Assembly: GCA_019637075.1 (NCBI GenBank)
Contig: JAHBWI010000003.1
Span: 310,001 to 374,000, forward strand
Source of the DNA: Nitrospiraceae bacterium
GTDB taxonomy: Bacteria; Nitrospirota; Nitrospiria; Nitrospirales; Nitrospiraceae
Direction of reading: 5' to 3'
DNA length: 64,000 bases
Part shown: piece after piece, positions 25,867 to 33,750 of the stretch
How the letters are laid out: every line of letters begins with the position of its first letter
Position numbering within the stretch: the first letter of the stretch is position 1
Translations under genes and position numbers: made by a program
Notes under the pieces: model-generated
What the model saw: only the letters and a program-made list of their open reading frames with translations
Database searches by the model: none
What the model was told of the DNA's origin: nothing

Positions 25867-27285
25867 ATGCCTCAGTTTTCGTTCCGCCTCGTGACCCTGC
25901 TTCTCATCTCCTATTCTCTTTCCACGACGGCCTTTGCGGCCGCTCCGAATTCGGCGCCGTTGCGTACGATCCCTGTGACGGGCGCGCTCGATCTGCAGGC
26001 GCAGGTCCGGGCGACGGCGGCCAAAGTGATTCCCGCGGTGGTGAGCATTGCATCCACGGTGGTGGTGCACGATCAGGCCTTCAGTGACGAGGGATTGCCG
26101 TTCGGGATGTTCAAGGATGTGCCGCCGCGCCGCCAGTACGGGCAAGGATCCGGCGTCATCGTTTCGCAGGACGGCTACATCATTACGAATAACCATGTCG
26201 TGGCGGATGCCGTCGATGTCGAGGTGATTCTGGCTGATCGCCGGCAGTTCAAGGGCCATGTCGTGGCGACGGATCCCAAGACGGACGTGGCGGTGGTGAA
26301 GATCAGCACGACCGGATTGCCCACCGTGCCTTGGGGTGATTCGATGGGATTGGCGGTCGGCGATTTCGTGCTGGCGATCGGAAACCCGCTGGGCTTGAGC
26401 CGGAGCGTGACGTTTGGAATCGTCAGTGCGGTGGGGCGCGCCGATGTGGGCGTGGCTGATTTCGAAGACTTCATCCAGACCGATGCCCCGATCAATCCGG
26501 GCAACTCCGGCGGCGCCCTGGTCAACATCAACGGCGAATTGGTCGGCATCAATACGGCCATTGCCAGCCCGACCGGCGGCAGCGTCGGTGTGGGGTTTGC
26601 GATTCCCAGCAACATGGCAAAGTCGGCGATGCAAAGCCTTATCAAGACCGGCCGGGTCGTGCGGGGATTCCTGGGCGCGGGGACGCAGGACGTGACGCCG
26701 CTGTTGGCCAAGGTGTTTCACTTGCCGGACGTGAAGGGCTCGATCGTCACCGATCTTCAATCGAAGGGCAGCGCGGAACGGGCCGGGTTGAAGCGGGGCG
26801 ACGTGGTCGTGCGGTTCGACGGGCGCGATATTATGGATAGCGGACAGTTGCGCAACCTGATCGCCGCGTCGGCCATCGGCAGCAAGCACCGGCTTGAATT
26901 GGTCCGCGATGGGCGGCTCATGCAGACCGACCTGACCGTGCAGGAGGCGCCCCGAGAACGGGTGAAGAAATCTCAGTCCACCTCGACCGCCGCTTCCGGT
27001 CATCCGCTGGCCGGGGTCATCGTCGACGACGTGACTCCAGCGTTGGCCAGGCAAATGGATTTGAGCGTGAACGCGGGCCTCGTCGTGACCGATATCGAAG
27101 AAGGCAGCCTGGCCGAAGTCTCGGGTTTACAACCGGGCGACGTTATCCTGGAACTCAACAGGCAGCCGATTCAAAACTTCACGGTCTTCCAGCGGCTGGC
27201 CGAGCCCATGCGGCCGACGGACTTGGCGTTACTGCTCGTCAATCGCCAAGGCAGCGTCCTCTATATACCCATCCAGACCGAATAG
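25867..27285 (+). CDS. HtrA/DegQ-like periplasmic serine protease with two PDZ domains
   Basis: About 472 residues from ATG 25867 (ATG 25846 in frame is an alternative). Signal peptide MPQFSFRLVTLLLISYSLSTTAFA. The trypsin-like domain shows the full triad: His in IITNNHVV, Asp in KTDVAVVKI and Ser in INPGNSGGAL. PDZ1 starts near GFLGAGTQDVTPLLA and PDZ2 near GLVVTDIEEGSLA. It degrades or refolds damaged envelope proteins. It stands right after the metal ATPase, so a role in metal stress is plausible but not shown by the sequence. Confidence 0.92.
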   Translation: MPQFSFRLVTLLLISYSLSTTAFAAAPNSAPLRTIPVTGALDLQAQVRATAAKVIPAVVSIASTVVVHDQAFSDEGLPFGMFKDVPPRRQYGQGSGVIVSQDGYIITNNHVVADAVDVEVILADRRQFKGHVVATDPKTDVAVVKISTTGLPTVPWGDSMGLAVGDFVLAIGNPLGLSRSVTFGIVSAVGRADVGVADFEDFIQTDAPINPGNSGGALVNINGELVGINTAIASPTGGSVGVGFAIPSNMAKSAMQSLIKTGRVVRGFLGAGTQDVTPLLAKVFHLPDVKGSIVTDLQSKGSAERAGLKRGDVVVRFDGRDIMDSGQLRNLIAASAIGSKHRLELVRDGRLMQTDLTVQEAPRERVKKSQSTSTAASGHPLAGVIVDDVTPALARQMDLSVNAGLVVTDIEEGSLAEVSGLQPGDVILELNRQPIQNFTVFQRLAEPMRPTDLALLLVNRQGSVLYIPIQTE

Positions 27286-27577
27286 TTCTCTGTTCGGGCA
27301 TCTCGGTTCTATCGAGCGAATTCGCGTCGCACCTGGATTCGGCGGTGGAGTCTAATCCGCCTTGCTGCTCCTCCCTCCATCCCTCGTGGACTACTCTTCC
27401 TGGTGCTCCTGGGCTCGGTTGCAATTCCCTCCCCATGGCTGAAGTTCGGAGAATCGACTAGGTAGTATTCATCGACGACGCCCTGTGAAAAACGTCGAAA
27501 CAATTGAATTCGTCCCGGACTGCGGCATACTAAATTCAGTTGAAGGGACAGCTAGGTCTCGGCAGGAGGTTGTTGCC

Positions 27578-27958
27578 GTGCAAGGTCGGCGTGCGAGCGT
27601 GCTGTTGCTTGCTGTGTTGTGGCTATCGTTGTCGGTCGGTTGCGCCGCGGAGCCGGAAGCACCGTCGACGCTGATCGGTGTGTGGGAAACCCACGCTGAG
27701 GGCTACAACGATCAGCACATCTTCATCGACAGTCACCGCATCGGCTTCGGCACCAGCGCCGTGACGGCCGACGGCTATGTCATCACCCAGGTGACTGAAA
27801 CCAAAGAAGACGCCAAGACACTCTACGTGATCGCGTATCAGGACGCGGAGAAAGGGCGCTATCAATTGGCGTTCTACTATGAGCCCTCGAACGGCGGGCG
27901 AATCATCTTCAAGAACCAGGAGCAATTGGCTTGGACGAGAAAGGCCCCTGTCTCATGA
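27578..27958 (+). CDS. Small lipoprotein of unknown function
   Basis: A protein of 126 residues; AGGAGG (27564-27569) lies 8 bp before GTG 27578. The leader SVLLLAVLWLSLSVGC-AAEP has a lipobox. The mature part (LIGVWETHAEGYNDQHIFIDSHRIGFGTSAV ... YVITQVTET ... YQLAFYYEP) looks like a small lipocalin-like beta structure starting with the common IGVWE motif. Its stop overlaps the next start by 4 bp (ATGA), and it probably belongs with the HAMP/pseudopilin/kinase cluster. Confidence 0.75.
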   Translation: MQGRRASVLLLAVLWLSLSVGCAAEPEAPSTLIGVWETHAEGYNDQHIFIDSHRIGFGTSAVTADGYVITQVTETKEDAKTLYVIAYQDAEKGRYQLAFYYEPSNGGRIIFKNQEQLAWTRKAPVS

Positions 27959-28593
27959 GCCGCCCGCGCGTTCGCCGGTACTTCCTCTGGAATACCTTTC
28001 AACCGCGGTTTGTGACCGTAAGCTGTTGTTACCAAGTCATTCTCATCGCTGCGATCGCGGCCGCGCTGTTCGTGCCGTTGATGCTGCAGCTGGATCGCAT
28101 CCCGTTGTCCTCCGAAGAGGCGAAGGTGGTGGCCGATCAGTTCTTGCTCTTGCATAGCCGGTTCTGGCCCGCGGTTCTGGTCGCTTCGATTCTATTGGTG
28201 CTGCACGGCATCTTCTTTTCTCACCGGATCGCCGGCCCGTTGTATCGCTTCCGGGAAATCTTCCGTCGGGTTGCCGCCGGCGACCTCACTGTGCGGACTT
28301 CGATTCGCAAGGGCGATTATTTGCAGACCGAGGCGGCCTGTTTGGGGGTAATGGTCGCCGCTCTCCGGGAGAAAATTGAATCGCTCGAGGCGAACCATGC
28401 GGAGATCAAACCGCACCTGGAACGGTTGAAGCAGGCGGCGGAGCGGGGGGCGATGTGTGAGGTCGAGCAAGAGACCGAACGCTTGCGCGTCACGGTCGAC
28501 CGGTTCTCACATTCCATGGAATCGTTCCGCACGAAGGCTGACCCCGACGAACATCATCAACCGCAGCCGCTGCCCACCGCTTCCGGCTTCTAG
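27955..28593 (+). CDS. Two-TM membrane protein with HAMP domain, no output domain
   Basis: A protein of 212 residues starting at the ATGA overlap with the lipoprotein gene. It has TM1 (VILIAAIAAALFVPLML), a short periplasmic loop, TM2 (AVLVASILLVLHGIFF), and a HAMP-like linker (HRIAGPLYRFREIFRRVAAGDLTVRTSIRKGDYLQTEA). A coiled-coil (about 135-195) and a Pro/His tail end it. Sensor-like but without kinase, methyl-accepting or cyclase output. It may regulate the pseudopilin apparatus or the kinase encoded downstream by direct contact. Confidence 0.75.
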   Translation: MSRPRVRRYFLWNTFQPRFVTVSCCYQVILIAAIAAALFVPLMLQLDRIPLSSEEAKVVADQFLLLHSRFWPAVLVASILLVLHGIFFSHRIAGPLYRFREIFRRVAAGDLTVRTSIRKGDYLQTEAACLGVMVAALREKIESLEANHAEIKPHLERLKQAAERGAMCEVEQETERLRVTVDRFSHSMESFRTKADPDEHHQPQPLPTASGF

Positions 28594-28599
28594 ATTTCC

Positions 28600-29298
28600 A
28601 TGGCGATGGCCTCATGCCTTCGGAGACAGCAAGGATTTACGATCGTCGAACTGTCGATCGTCGTGGCCATCATCGGCACCCTGGCTGGTCTCGCCGTGCC
28701 GGCCTACGTCGGCTACCTCGACAAGGCCCGGATCGCGCGTTGCATCGCGGAAATTCGCTACATCGAGCGGGCGGTGGATGCCTACGAGGCAGCCAATGAA
28801 ACCCTGCCCGATACGCTGGCCGAAGCCGGCGCCGGTGGCATGGTCGATCCATGGGGTAATCCCTATGAATATCTCAACATCGCGGCGCTGGCTCTCCCGG
28901 GTAACGGCGGAGGCAATGGCGCCGGAGGCGGCAACGCGGGTGGAAACGGTGGAGGCGGTGCAGGGGGCGCCGGTGGTGGCGGCAACGCGGGTGGAAATGG
29001 TGGAGGTGCAGGTGCCGGTGGCAATGGCGCCGGAGGCGGCAACGGTGGTGGAAATAAAGGCGGCGCTTGGCATTGGCTCCTACCCGACGAGGCCTATGCT
29101 GCGGCAAACGGCACCGGCAACGTCGATCGCGGGAAGCCGCGGAAGGACCGGTTCCTCCATCCGATCAACTCCGACTACGATCTCTACAGCATCGGCAAGG
29201 ACGGAGAGAGTGTGGAGCCCCTAACGGCCAAGAAAAGCCACGACGATGTGATTCGCGCGAACGACGGCAAGTTTGTCGGGCTGGCTACCGAGTTCTGA
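28600..29298 (+). CDS. GspG-like pseudopilin with large Gly/Asn-rich insert
   Basis: A protein of 232 residues. The N-terminus is a type II/IV prepilin leader: RRQQG-FTIVELSIVVAIIGTLAGLAVPAY, with G-F cleavage and the Glu at +5. Next come helix alpha-1 and MVDPWGNPYEYLN, a GspG hallmark (P.DPWG.PY). A block of about 60 residues made almost only of Gly, Asn and Ala is then inserted (about 100-160). After it the GspG C-terminus resumes (HPINSDYDLYSIGKDGE), the Ca-binding loop region. No other secretion genes are in the window. The ribosome site is weak, so translation may be coupled to the upstream gene, which ends 6 bp before. Confidence 0.85.
   Translation: MAMASCLRRQQGFTIVELSIVVAIIGTLAGLAVPAYVGYLDKARIARCIAEIRYIERAVDAYEAANETLPDTLAEAGAGGMVDPWGNPYEYLNIAALALPGNGGGNGAGGGNAGGNGGGGAGGAGGGGNAGGNGGGAGAGGNGAGGGNGGGNKGGAWHWLLPDEAYAAANGTGNVDRGKPRKDRFLHPINSDYDLYSIGKDGESVEPLTAKKSHDDVIRANDGKFVGLATEF
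28900..29070 (+). repeat. In-frame Gly/Asn-coding repeat tract inside the pseudopilin gene
   Basis: Imperfect tandem units of the type GGCAACGCGGGTGGAAA(C/T)GG and GGTGGCAATGGCGCCGGAGG recur through about 170 bp, all in frame. They encode GGNGGG/AGGNGG blocks. Length polymorphism between strains would be expected. Confidence 0.8.
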
Positions 29299-29311
29299 CG
29301 GCGAGATCCCC

Positions 29312-32062
29312 ATGCTCCATATTGAGCGCTCATTTCTTCGCAGCCGCGTCGCGCGCCGTATCTTTTCCCTTTTTGTGCTGTGCGCCCTCCTGCCGGTCGG
29401 GGCCCTGAGCCTCGTCTCGTTCGGCGACGTCACCCATCAACTCACTCAACAAGCAGAACGCCGGGTTCGACAAGAGAGTAAAGCCATGGGCATGGCGATC
29501 TACCAGCGGCTTTTGCTGCTGCAGGCCGAATTGCTCTCCTCCGGCTGGGGGACCGGTGTCTTCGCCGGTCCATCCCGCGAGGCGGCAAGCAAATCCGGCT
29601 TCAGCGGCATTGCGCGACTCAGGCCGTCCGAGCCGCCGGAGGTGCTGGGCGGCGCGATGTCCGTTGCGCCCACTCTCTCTCAGGCTCAATGGATGCTCTT
29701 GCGGTCGGGAAAGACCCTGTTGGTTTCAGAGAACAGGCCGGGTGACGCGTCGCAGCTCTTTCTCGCCAAGGTGATGGCGTCTGGTGAGGGAGGTGAACAA
29801 GCACTCTTGGCGGAAATCGCCTCGGACTATCTTTGGGGGGCGGATAGCATCGGTACGCTCCCGTCCGAAATGACGATGTGCGTGTTCGGTGAGACTGCCG
29901 CCCTGTTCTGCAGCGACGACGTATCGGCACCTGTACGGGAGCAGTGGGCCCAACAGGCTCAGGTGGGAGGTACCGCGGTCTTTGAGGGGCGAGACGGGGA
30001 CGATCTGTACACCGCCGGCTATTGGACGATTCCTCTCAAATTCGAATTTTCCGCAGAACCCTGGGTCGTGATTCTGAGCCAGCCTCGGAGCGAGGTCCTG
30101 GCGCCGCTGGCGAGTTTCCGATACCGCTTCACCATCGTGGTGCTGCTGGCGGTGCTATTTGTTGCGCTGCTCAGCGTGATGCAAATCCGCAAGACCATGG
30201 TGCCGTTGGAGCAATTGGGGGAAGGTACCAGGAGGATCGCGCGCCGGGATTTCAGCACAGCGGTCCAGGTCACGAGCGGCGACGAGTTTGAAACATTGGC
30301 CGGCTCGTTCAATGCCATGTCGTCCAAGATCGCCCAGCAATTTTCTCAACTCGCCACGATGCATGAAATCGACCGCTCGGTCCTCTCGCTCTTGGATCCC
30401 AGCCTCATTGTCGATACGGTGCTGGTCCGGCTGCGTGAAGTGTCGCCTTGCGAAGCCGTCGCGGTCCTGCTCCTGGATCCATCACAGCAGGGAAGAGGAT
30501 GGTGGTACGCCAGGGCTGGCCGGGGCGCGGCACAGACGACGGTGGAGGGCGTGGAGATCGACGAGGCCATCGGGAAGTTATTCCTTGAGCATCGCGATCG
30601 CGTCCGGTTGAGTCGGGATGCGGCGGGGGCGCTGTTCGGGAGATTGTGCGTGCCCGACGTCGAGTCCGTGCATATTTTCCCCCTGTTTCGGTCGCAGCAG
30701 GTGTTGGGCTGCATTGCACTGGGCTATCCGGCCGGTGCCGCTTCGACGCGCGAGGCGCAGGACCTCCTGCGCCAATTGGCCGATCAGGTGGCGGTGGCCT
30801 TGAGCAATGCCTCGGATCTTGCGGAGCGCAAACGGGCCGAGGCAGAACTGCGGGACAGTAATGCCAAGCTGGAAGGAGCTTTGGTTGAACTGAAGACGAC
30901 GCAACAGCACATGGTCCAGCAGGAACGGCTGCGGGCCTTGGGGCAGATGGCCAGCGGCATCGCCCACGATTTCAACAATACGCTCTCGCCGATCGTCGGG
31001 TTTAGTGAGTTGTTGCTCATCGATCCGCAGATGTCGGACAACAAAGCGCAGCTGACCGAGTATTTACAAACGATCAACCTGGCGGCCAAGGACGCCGCCA
31101 AGGTCGTGAGTCGTTTGCGGGAATTTTATCGGCCGAGGACGGAGGCCGATCTGGTCGGGGTCGTCGATCTGAACCGTCTGGTCGAGCAGAGCATCAAGCT
31201 GAGTCAGCCGAAGTGGAAGGATCAGGCGCTGTCCCACGGTGTGACGGTGGAAGTACGCTCCGAGCTGGAGGCGGTGCCGCCCGTGGCGGGGCATGAATCC
31301 GAACTACGGGAAGTGCTCACGAATCTGATCTTCAATGCCGTCGATGCGATGCCGAAGAGCGGCTCGATTACCCTTCGAACCAAGGCGGATGGCGGCGACC
31401 ATGTGAGAGTGGAAGTCAGCGATACGGGCACGGGCATGACCGAGGAGGTGCGGCAGCGATGCCTCGAACCCTTCTTCTCGACCAAAGGGGAAAAGGGGTC
31501 GGGTTTGGGGCTGGCCATGGTCTATGGCATCATTCGACGGCTGCGCGGCACGATCGATATCACCAGCGAACTTGGAAAAGGCACGACCTTCAGCCTCAAA
31601 TTGCCGGTCCAAGCGGCCGACGCGCCCGAAGGCGATACCGCCGGGCGAACCTTGGACGGAGTCCGGTTGAACGTGCTCGTCGTGGATGACGATCCGCTGG
31701 TAGGGCGGGTGACCGGCGAGTATCTGCGCGTGGCCGGACATCAGGTGACTCTGCTCGGCAGCGGCGCTGAGGCGATCACGGCATTCAATCCGGAAGTCAT
31801 CGACCTCGTGGTCACGGATCATGGGATGCCGCATATGACCGGGCTGCAACTGGCGGTGGTGATCAAGGACATCTCTCGAGAGACGCCCGTGCTGTTGTTG
31901 ACGGGCGGAGACTCGACGGAGGATGAGGCGCCCGGGTCTGATCGGGTCGACGGCTTGCTGAGCAAACCGTTGACCATGGACAGACTCCGGCAGGCCCTGA
32001 GCGCTCTGACGTATCCGAACGTGGAACTGAAGAAGCGGAAATCCATTGGAGAAGCGGCGTGA
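29312..32062 (+). CDS. Hybrid sensor histidine kinase / receiver protein
   Basis: About 916 residues from ATG 29312. TM1 (IFSLFVLCALLPVGALSLVSF), a periplasmic sensor region of about 240 residues, TM2 (FTIVVLLAVLFVALLSVMQI), HAMP, a GAF domain (about 350-500) and a coiled coil come first. HisKA follows with the phospho-acceptor in MASGIAHDFNNTLSPI. HATPase_c has N (NLIFNAVDAM), G1 (VSDTGTGM), F (LEPFFSTK) and G2 (GSGLGLAMV) boxes. The C-terminal receiver has VVDDDP, LVVTDHG (phospho-Asp), LLLTGG and LSKPL. All catalytic residues are present. It is directly followed by an HD-GYP-like response regulator, its likely partner. Confidence 0.9.
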   Translation: MLHIERSFLRSRVARRIFSLFVLCALLPVGALSLVSFGDVTHQLTQQAERRVRQESKAMGMAIYQRLLLLQAELLSSGWGTGVFAGPSREAASKSGFSGIARLRPSEPPEVLGGAMSVAPTLSQAQWMLLRSGKTLLVSENRPGDASQLFLAKVMASGEGGEQALLAEIASDYLWGADSIGTLPSEMTMCVFGETAALFCSDDVSAPVREQWAQQAQVGGTAVFEGRDGDDLYTAGYWTIPLKFEFSAEPWVVILSQPRSEVLAPLASFRYRFTIVVLLAVLFVALLSVMQIRKTMVPLEQLGEGTRRIARRDFSTAVQVTSGDEFETLAGSFNAMSSKIAQQFSQLATMHEIDRSVLSLLDPSLIVDTVLVRLREVSPCEAVAVLLLDPSQQGRGWWYARAGRGAAQTTVEGVEIDEAIGKLFLEHRDRVRLSRDAAGALFGRLCVPDVESVHIFPLFRSQQVLGCIALGYPAGAASTREAQDLLRQLADQVAVALSNASDLAERKRAEAELRDSNAKLEGALVELKTTQQHMVQQERLRALGQMASGIAHDFNNTLSPIVGFSELLLIDPQMSDNKAQLTEYLQTINLAAKDAAKVVSRLREFYRPRTEADLVGVVDLNRLVEQSIKLSQPKWKDQALSHGVTVEVRSELEAVPPVAGHESELREVLTNLIFNAVDAMPKSGSITLRTKADGGDHVRVEVSDTGTGMTEEVRQRCLEPFFSTKGEKGSGLGLAMVYGIIRRLRGTIDITSELGKGTTFSLKLPVQAADAPEGDTAGRTLDGVRLNVLVVDDDPLVGRVTGEYLRVAGHQVTLLGSGAEAITAFNPEVIDLVVTDHGMPHMTGLQLAVVIKDISRETPVLLLTGGDSTEDEAPGSDRVDGLLSKPLTMDRLRQALSALTYPNVELKKRKSIGEAA

Positions 32063-32114
32063 GCGTGCTAGCCTAAATGGCTGGGACTGCCTACCACTAA
32101 CCGCTTAATCGCCC

Positions 32115-33188
32115 ATGCAAGAGATCGACACGACGACCGCGAAGCTCCTCCTCATCGACGACGAAGTCCACAGCGTCAAGCTGATGGAAGCCATTTTGAA
32201 GCAAGCGGGCTACCGGTCCATCACGGCCTCGAACGATCCTCGCCAGGCCATCGAGTTATTCCGCACGGTGAAGCCCGACTTGCTCGTGCTCGACATGCGG
32301 ATGCCGCATTTGGATGGAATCGAGGTGATGCGGCAGTTGCTCCCGGTCGTGGCTCGGGACGAGTATTTCCCGATTCTGATCGTCACGGGCGAGTTGGACG
32401 TCGCCACCAAGCACAAGGCCCTGGCGGAAGGTGCGAAAGATTTTCTGACCAAGCCGGTGGATGCCATCGAGGTTGCGCTGCGGATCAAAAACCAGCTGCT
32501 GACCAGGCAACTCCATGACCAACTGAGGCGACAGAGCGAGCACCTCGAGGCGCAGGTGTTGTTGAGGACCAAGGCGGTCGAACAAACGCAACTCGATATC
32601 TTGCACCGACTGGCTCTGGCGGCCGGTTATCGGCATGACAAGACCGGTTCGCACGCCTGGCGAGTGGGACGTATCGCGGCGCTCTTGGCGGAACTGCGCG
32701 GATTGTCACCGGACCAGGTCGAGTTGATCAGAAAGGCTGCTCCCCTACACGACGTCGGCAAGATCGGCATCCCCGACGAGGTACTGCTGAAAGCCGGGCC
32801 CTTTACCGAGGCAGACCGAGAAGTGATGCGGCAACATGTGAAAATCGGGTCGAAGCTCCTCTCGGGTAGCGTCGCGCCGCTTCTCCAGATGGCCAGGGAA
32901 ATTGCCCTGACCCACCACGAGCGGTGGGATGGCACCGGTTATCTCGGGATCAAGGGTACACAGATTCCGCTCTCCGGACGCATCGCGGCGGTTGCCGATG
33001 CCTTCGACGTCATGACGCATCGGAACGGAGCCAAGTCGCCGATGACGCTGGCCCAGGCTCGGGCAGAGATCGAGAATCAGGCCGGCAAACAGTTCGATCC
33101 CGAGCTCAGCGCGTTCTTTCTCAGGCTCATCGACCGTGACGGCGAAATGTTACTGTCGGAGCCTTCACCGGTCAGGCTCGTCGCCTGA
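32115..33188 (+). CDS. Response regulator with HD-GYP-like phosphodiesterase domain
   Basis: A protein of 357 residues. The N-terminal receiver (LLIDDEVHS, LLVLDMRMPHLDG, LIVTGE, LTKPVD) is followed by a short coiled linker and an HD-GYP-type domain (about 160-340): HDKTGSHAWRVGRIA, APLHDVGKIGIPDEVLLK, LTHHERWDGTGY and VADAFDVMTH. The signature reads GYL-GIKG rather than GYP, and no second receiver or GGDEF is present. HD-GYP enzymes hydrolyse cyclic di-GMP; the metal-binding H/D residues are kept, so activity is likely in spite of the changed loop. It pairs with the hybrid kinase upstream. Confidence 0.88.
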   Translation: MQEIDTTTAKLLLIDDEVHSVKLMEAILKQAGYRSITASNDPRQAIELFRTVKPDLLVLDMRMPHLDGIEVMRQLLPVVARDEYFPILIVTGELDVATKHKALAEGAKDFLTKPVDAIEVALRIKNQLLTRQLHDQLRRQSEHLEAQVLLRTKAVEQTQLDILHRLALAAGYRHDKTGSHAWRVGRIAALLAELRGLSPDQVELIRKAAPLHDVGKIGIPDEVLLKAGPFTEADREVMRQHVKIGSKLLSGSVAPLLQMAREIALTHHERWDGTGYLGIKGTQIPLSGRIAAVADAFDVMTHRNGAKSPMTLAQARAEIENQAGKQFDPELSAFFLRLIDRDGEMLLSEPSPVRLVA

Positions 33189-33255
33189 CGTATTTCCGGA
33201 CCGTCACGACGGCGCTCTCCTGATTCTCCATCCAACCGGGTCCATGCCCTTTGTC

Positions 33256-33284
33256 TTGCAGTCCATGCCCGCTCGTGCTAATGT
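33256..33284 (+). promoter_or_regulatory. Possible nikR promoter
   Basis: TTGCAG (33256-33261), 17 bp, then TAATGT (33279-33284). Both boxes match the consensus only 3 of 6, so the call is weak. Transcription would start about 6 bp before the nikR ATG, which has no ribosome site. Confidence 0.3.
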
Positions 33285-33296
33285 CCGTGCCACGAA

Positions 33297-33743
33297 ATGA
33301 CAAAACGTAACACCTCGAAGCAGGGCGGGAATGGGCTGGTTCGGTTCGGCGTGTCGCTTGACGAGCATCTACTCGGTGAATTCGACCGTCTGATCGAGCG
33401 GCGTAACTATACGAACCGTTCGGAAGCGATCCGAGATCTGATCCGGAACGATCTGGTCGAGCAACAGTGGGGCGACAACCAGCCCACGGTCGGCACGATT
33501 ACATTTGTCTACGATCATCACGTCCGCGACCTCACCCGAAAACTCACGCAGATCCAGCACGACTTTCAGGGGCATATCCTCGCCGGCCTGCATGTTCACC
33601 TCGACCACGACCATTGCCTGGAGGTGTTGGTCGTCAAGGGGAAGGGGGTCGAGATCCGAAAGGTCGCCGATGCGCTGGTCAGCGTGAAGGGCGTGAAGCA
33701 CGGCAAGCTCACGATGACGACGACAGGTAAGGGGTTGCGGTGA
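33297..33743 (+). CDS. nikR: Nickel-responsive transcriptional regulator NikR
   Basis: A protein of 148 residues, full length for NikR. The ribbon-helix-helix part has [16 protein letters not shown] and [11 protein letters not shown]. The ACT-like metal domain has the nickel ligands in [17 protein letters not shown] (His-x-His and the Cys) and an upstream HH (YDHHVRDL). NikR binds nickel and represses uptake genes. The gene ends 7 bp before a TonB-dependent receptor, so the two form an operon and the receptor is likely under its control. No clear GTATGA-type palindrome was found upstream, but NikR sites vary between groups. Confidence 0.93.
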   Translation: MTKRNTSKQGGNGLVRFGVSLDEHLLGEFDRLIERRNYTNRSEAIRDLIRNDLVEQQWGDNQPTVGTITFVYDHHVRDLTRKLTQIQHDFQGHILAGLHVHLDHDHCLEVLVVKGKGVEIRKVADALVSVKGVKHGKLTMTTTGKGLR

Positions 33744-33750
33744 GCGGCCG

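Noticed and set aside
28900-29070. Gly-coding tandem repeats as a CRISPR or mobile repeat
   Set aside because: The repeats are in frame within a pseudopilin gene, irregular in spacing and purely Gly/Asn/Ala coding.
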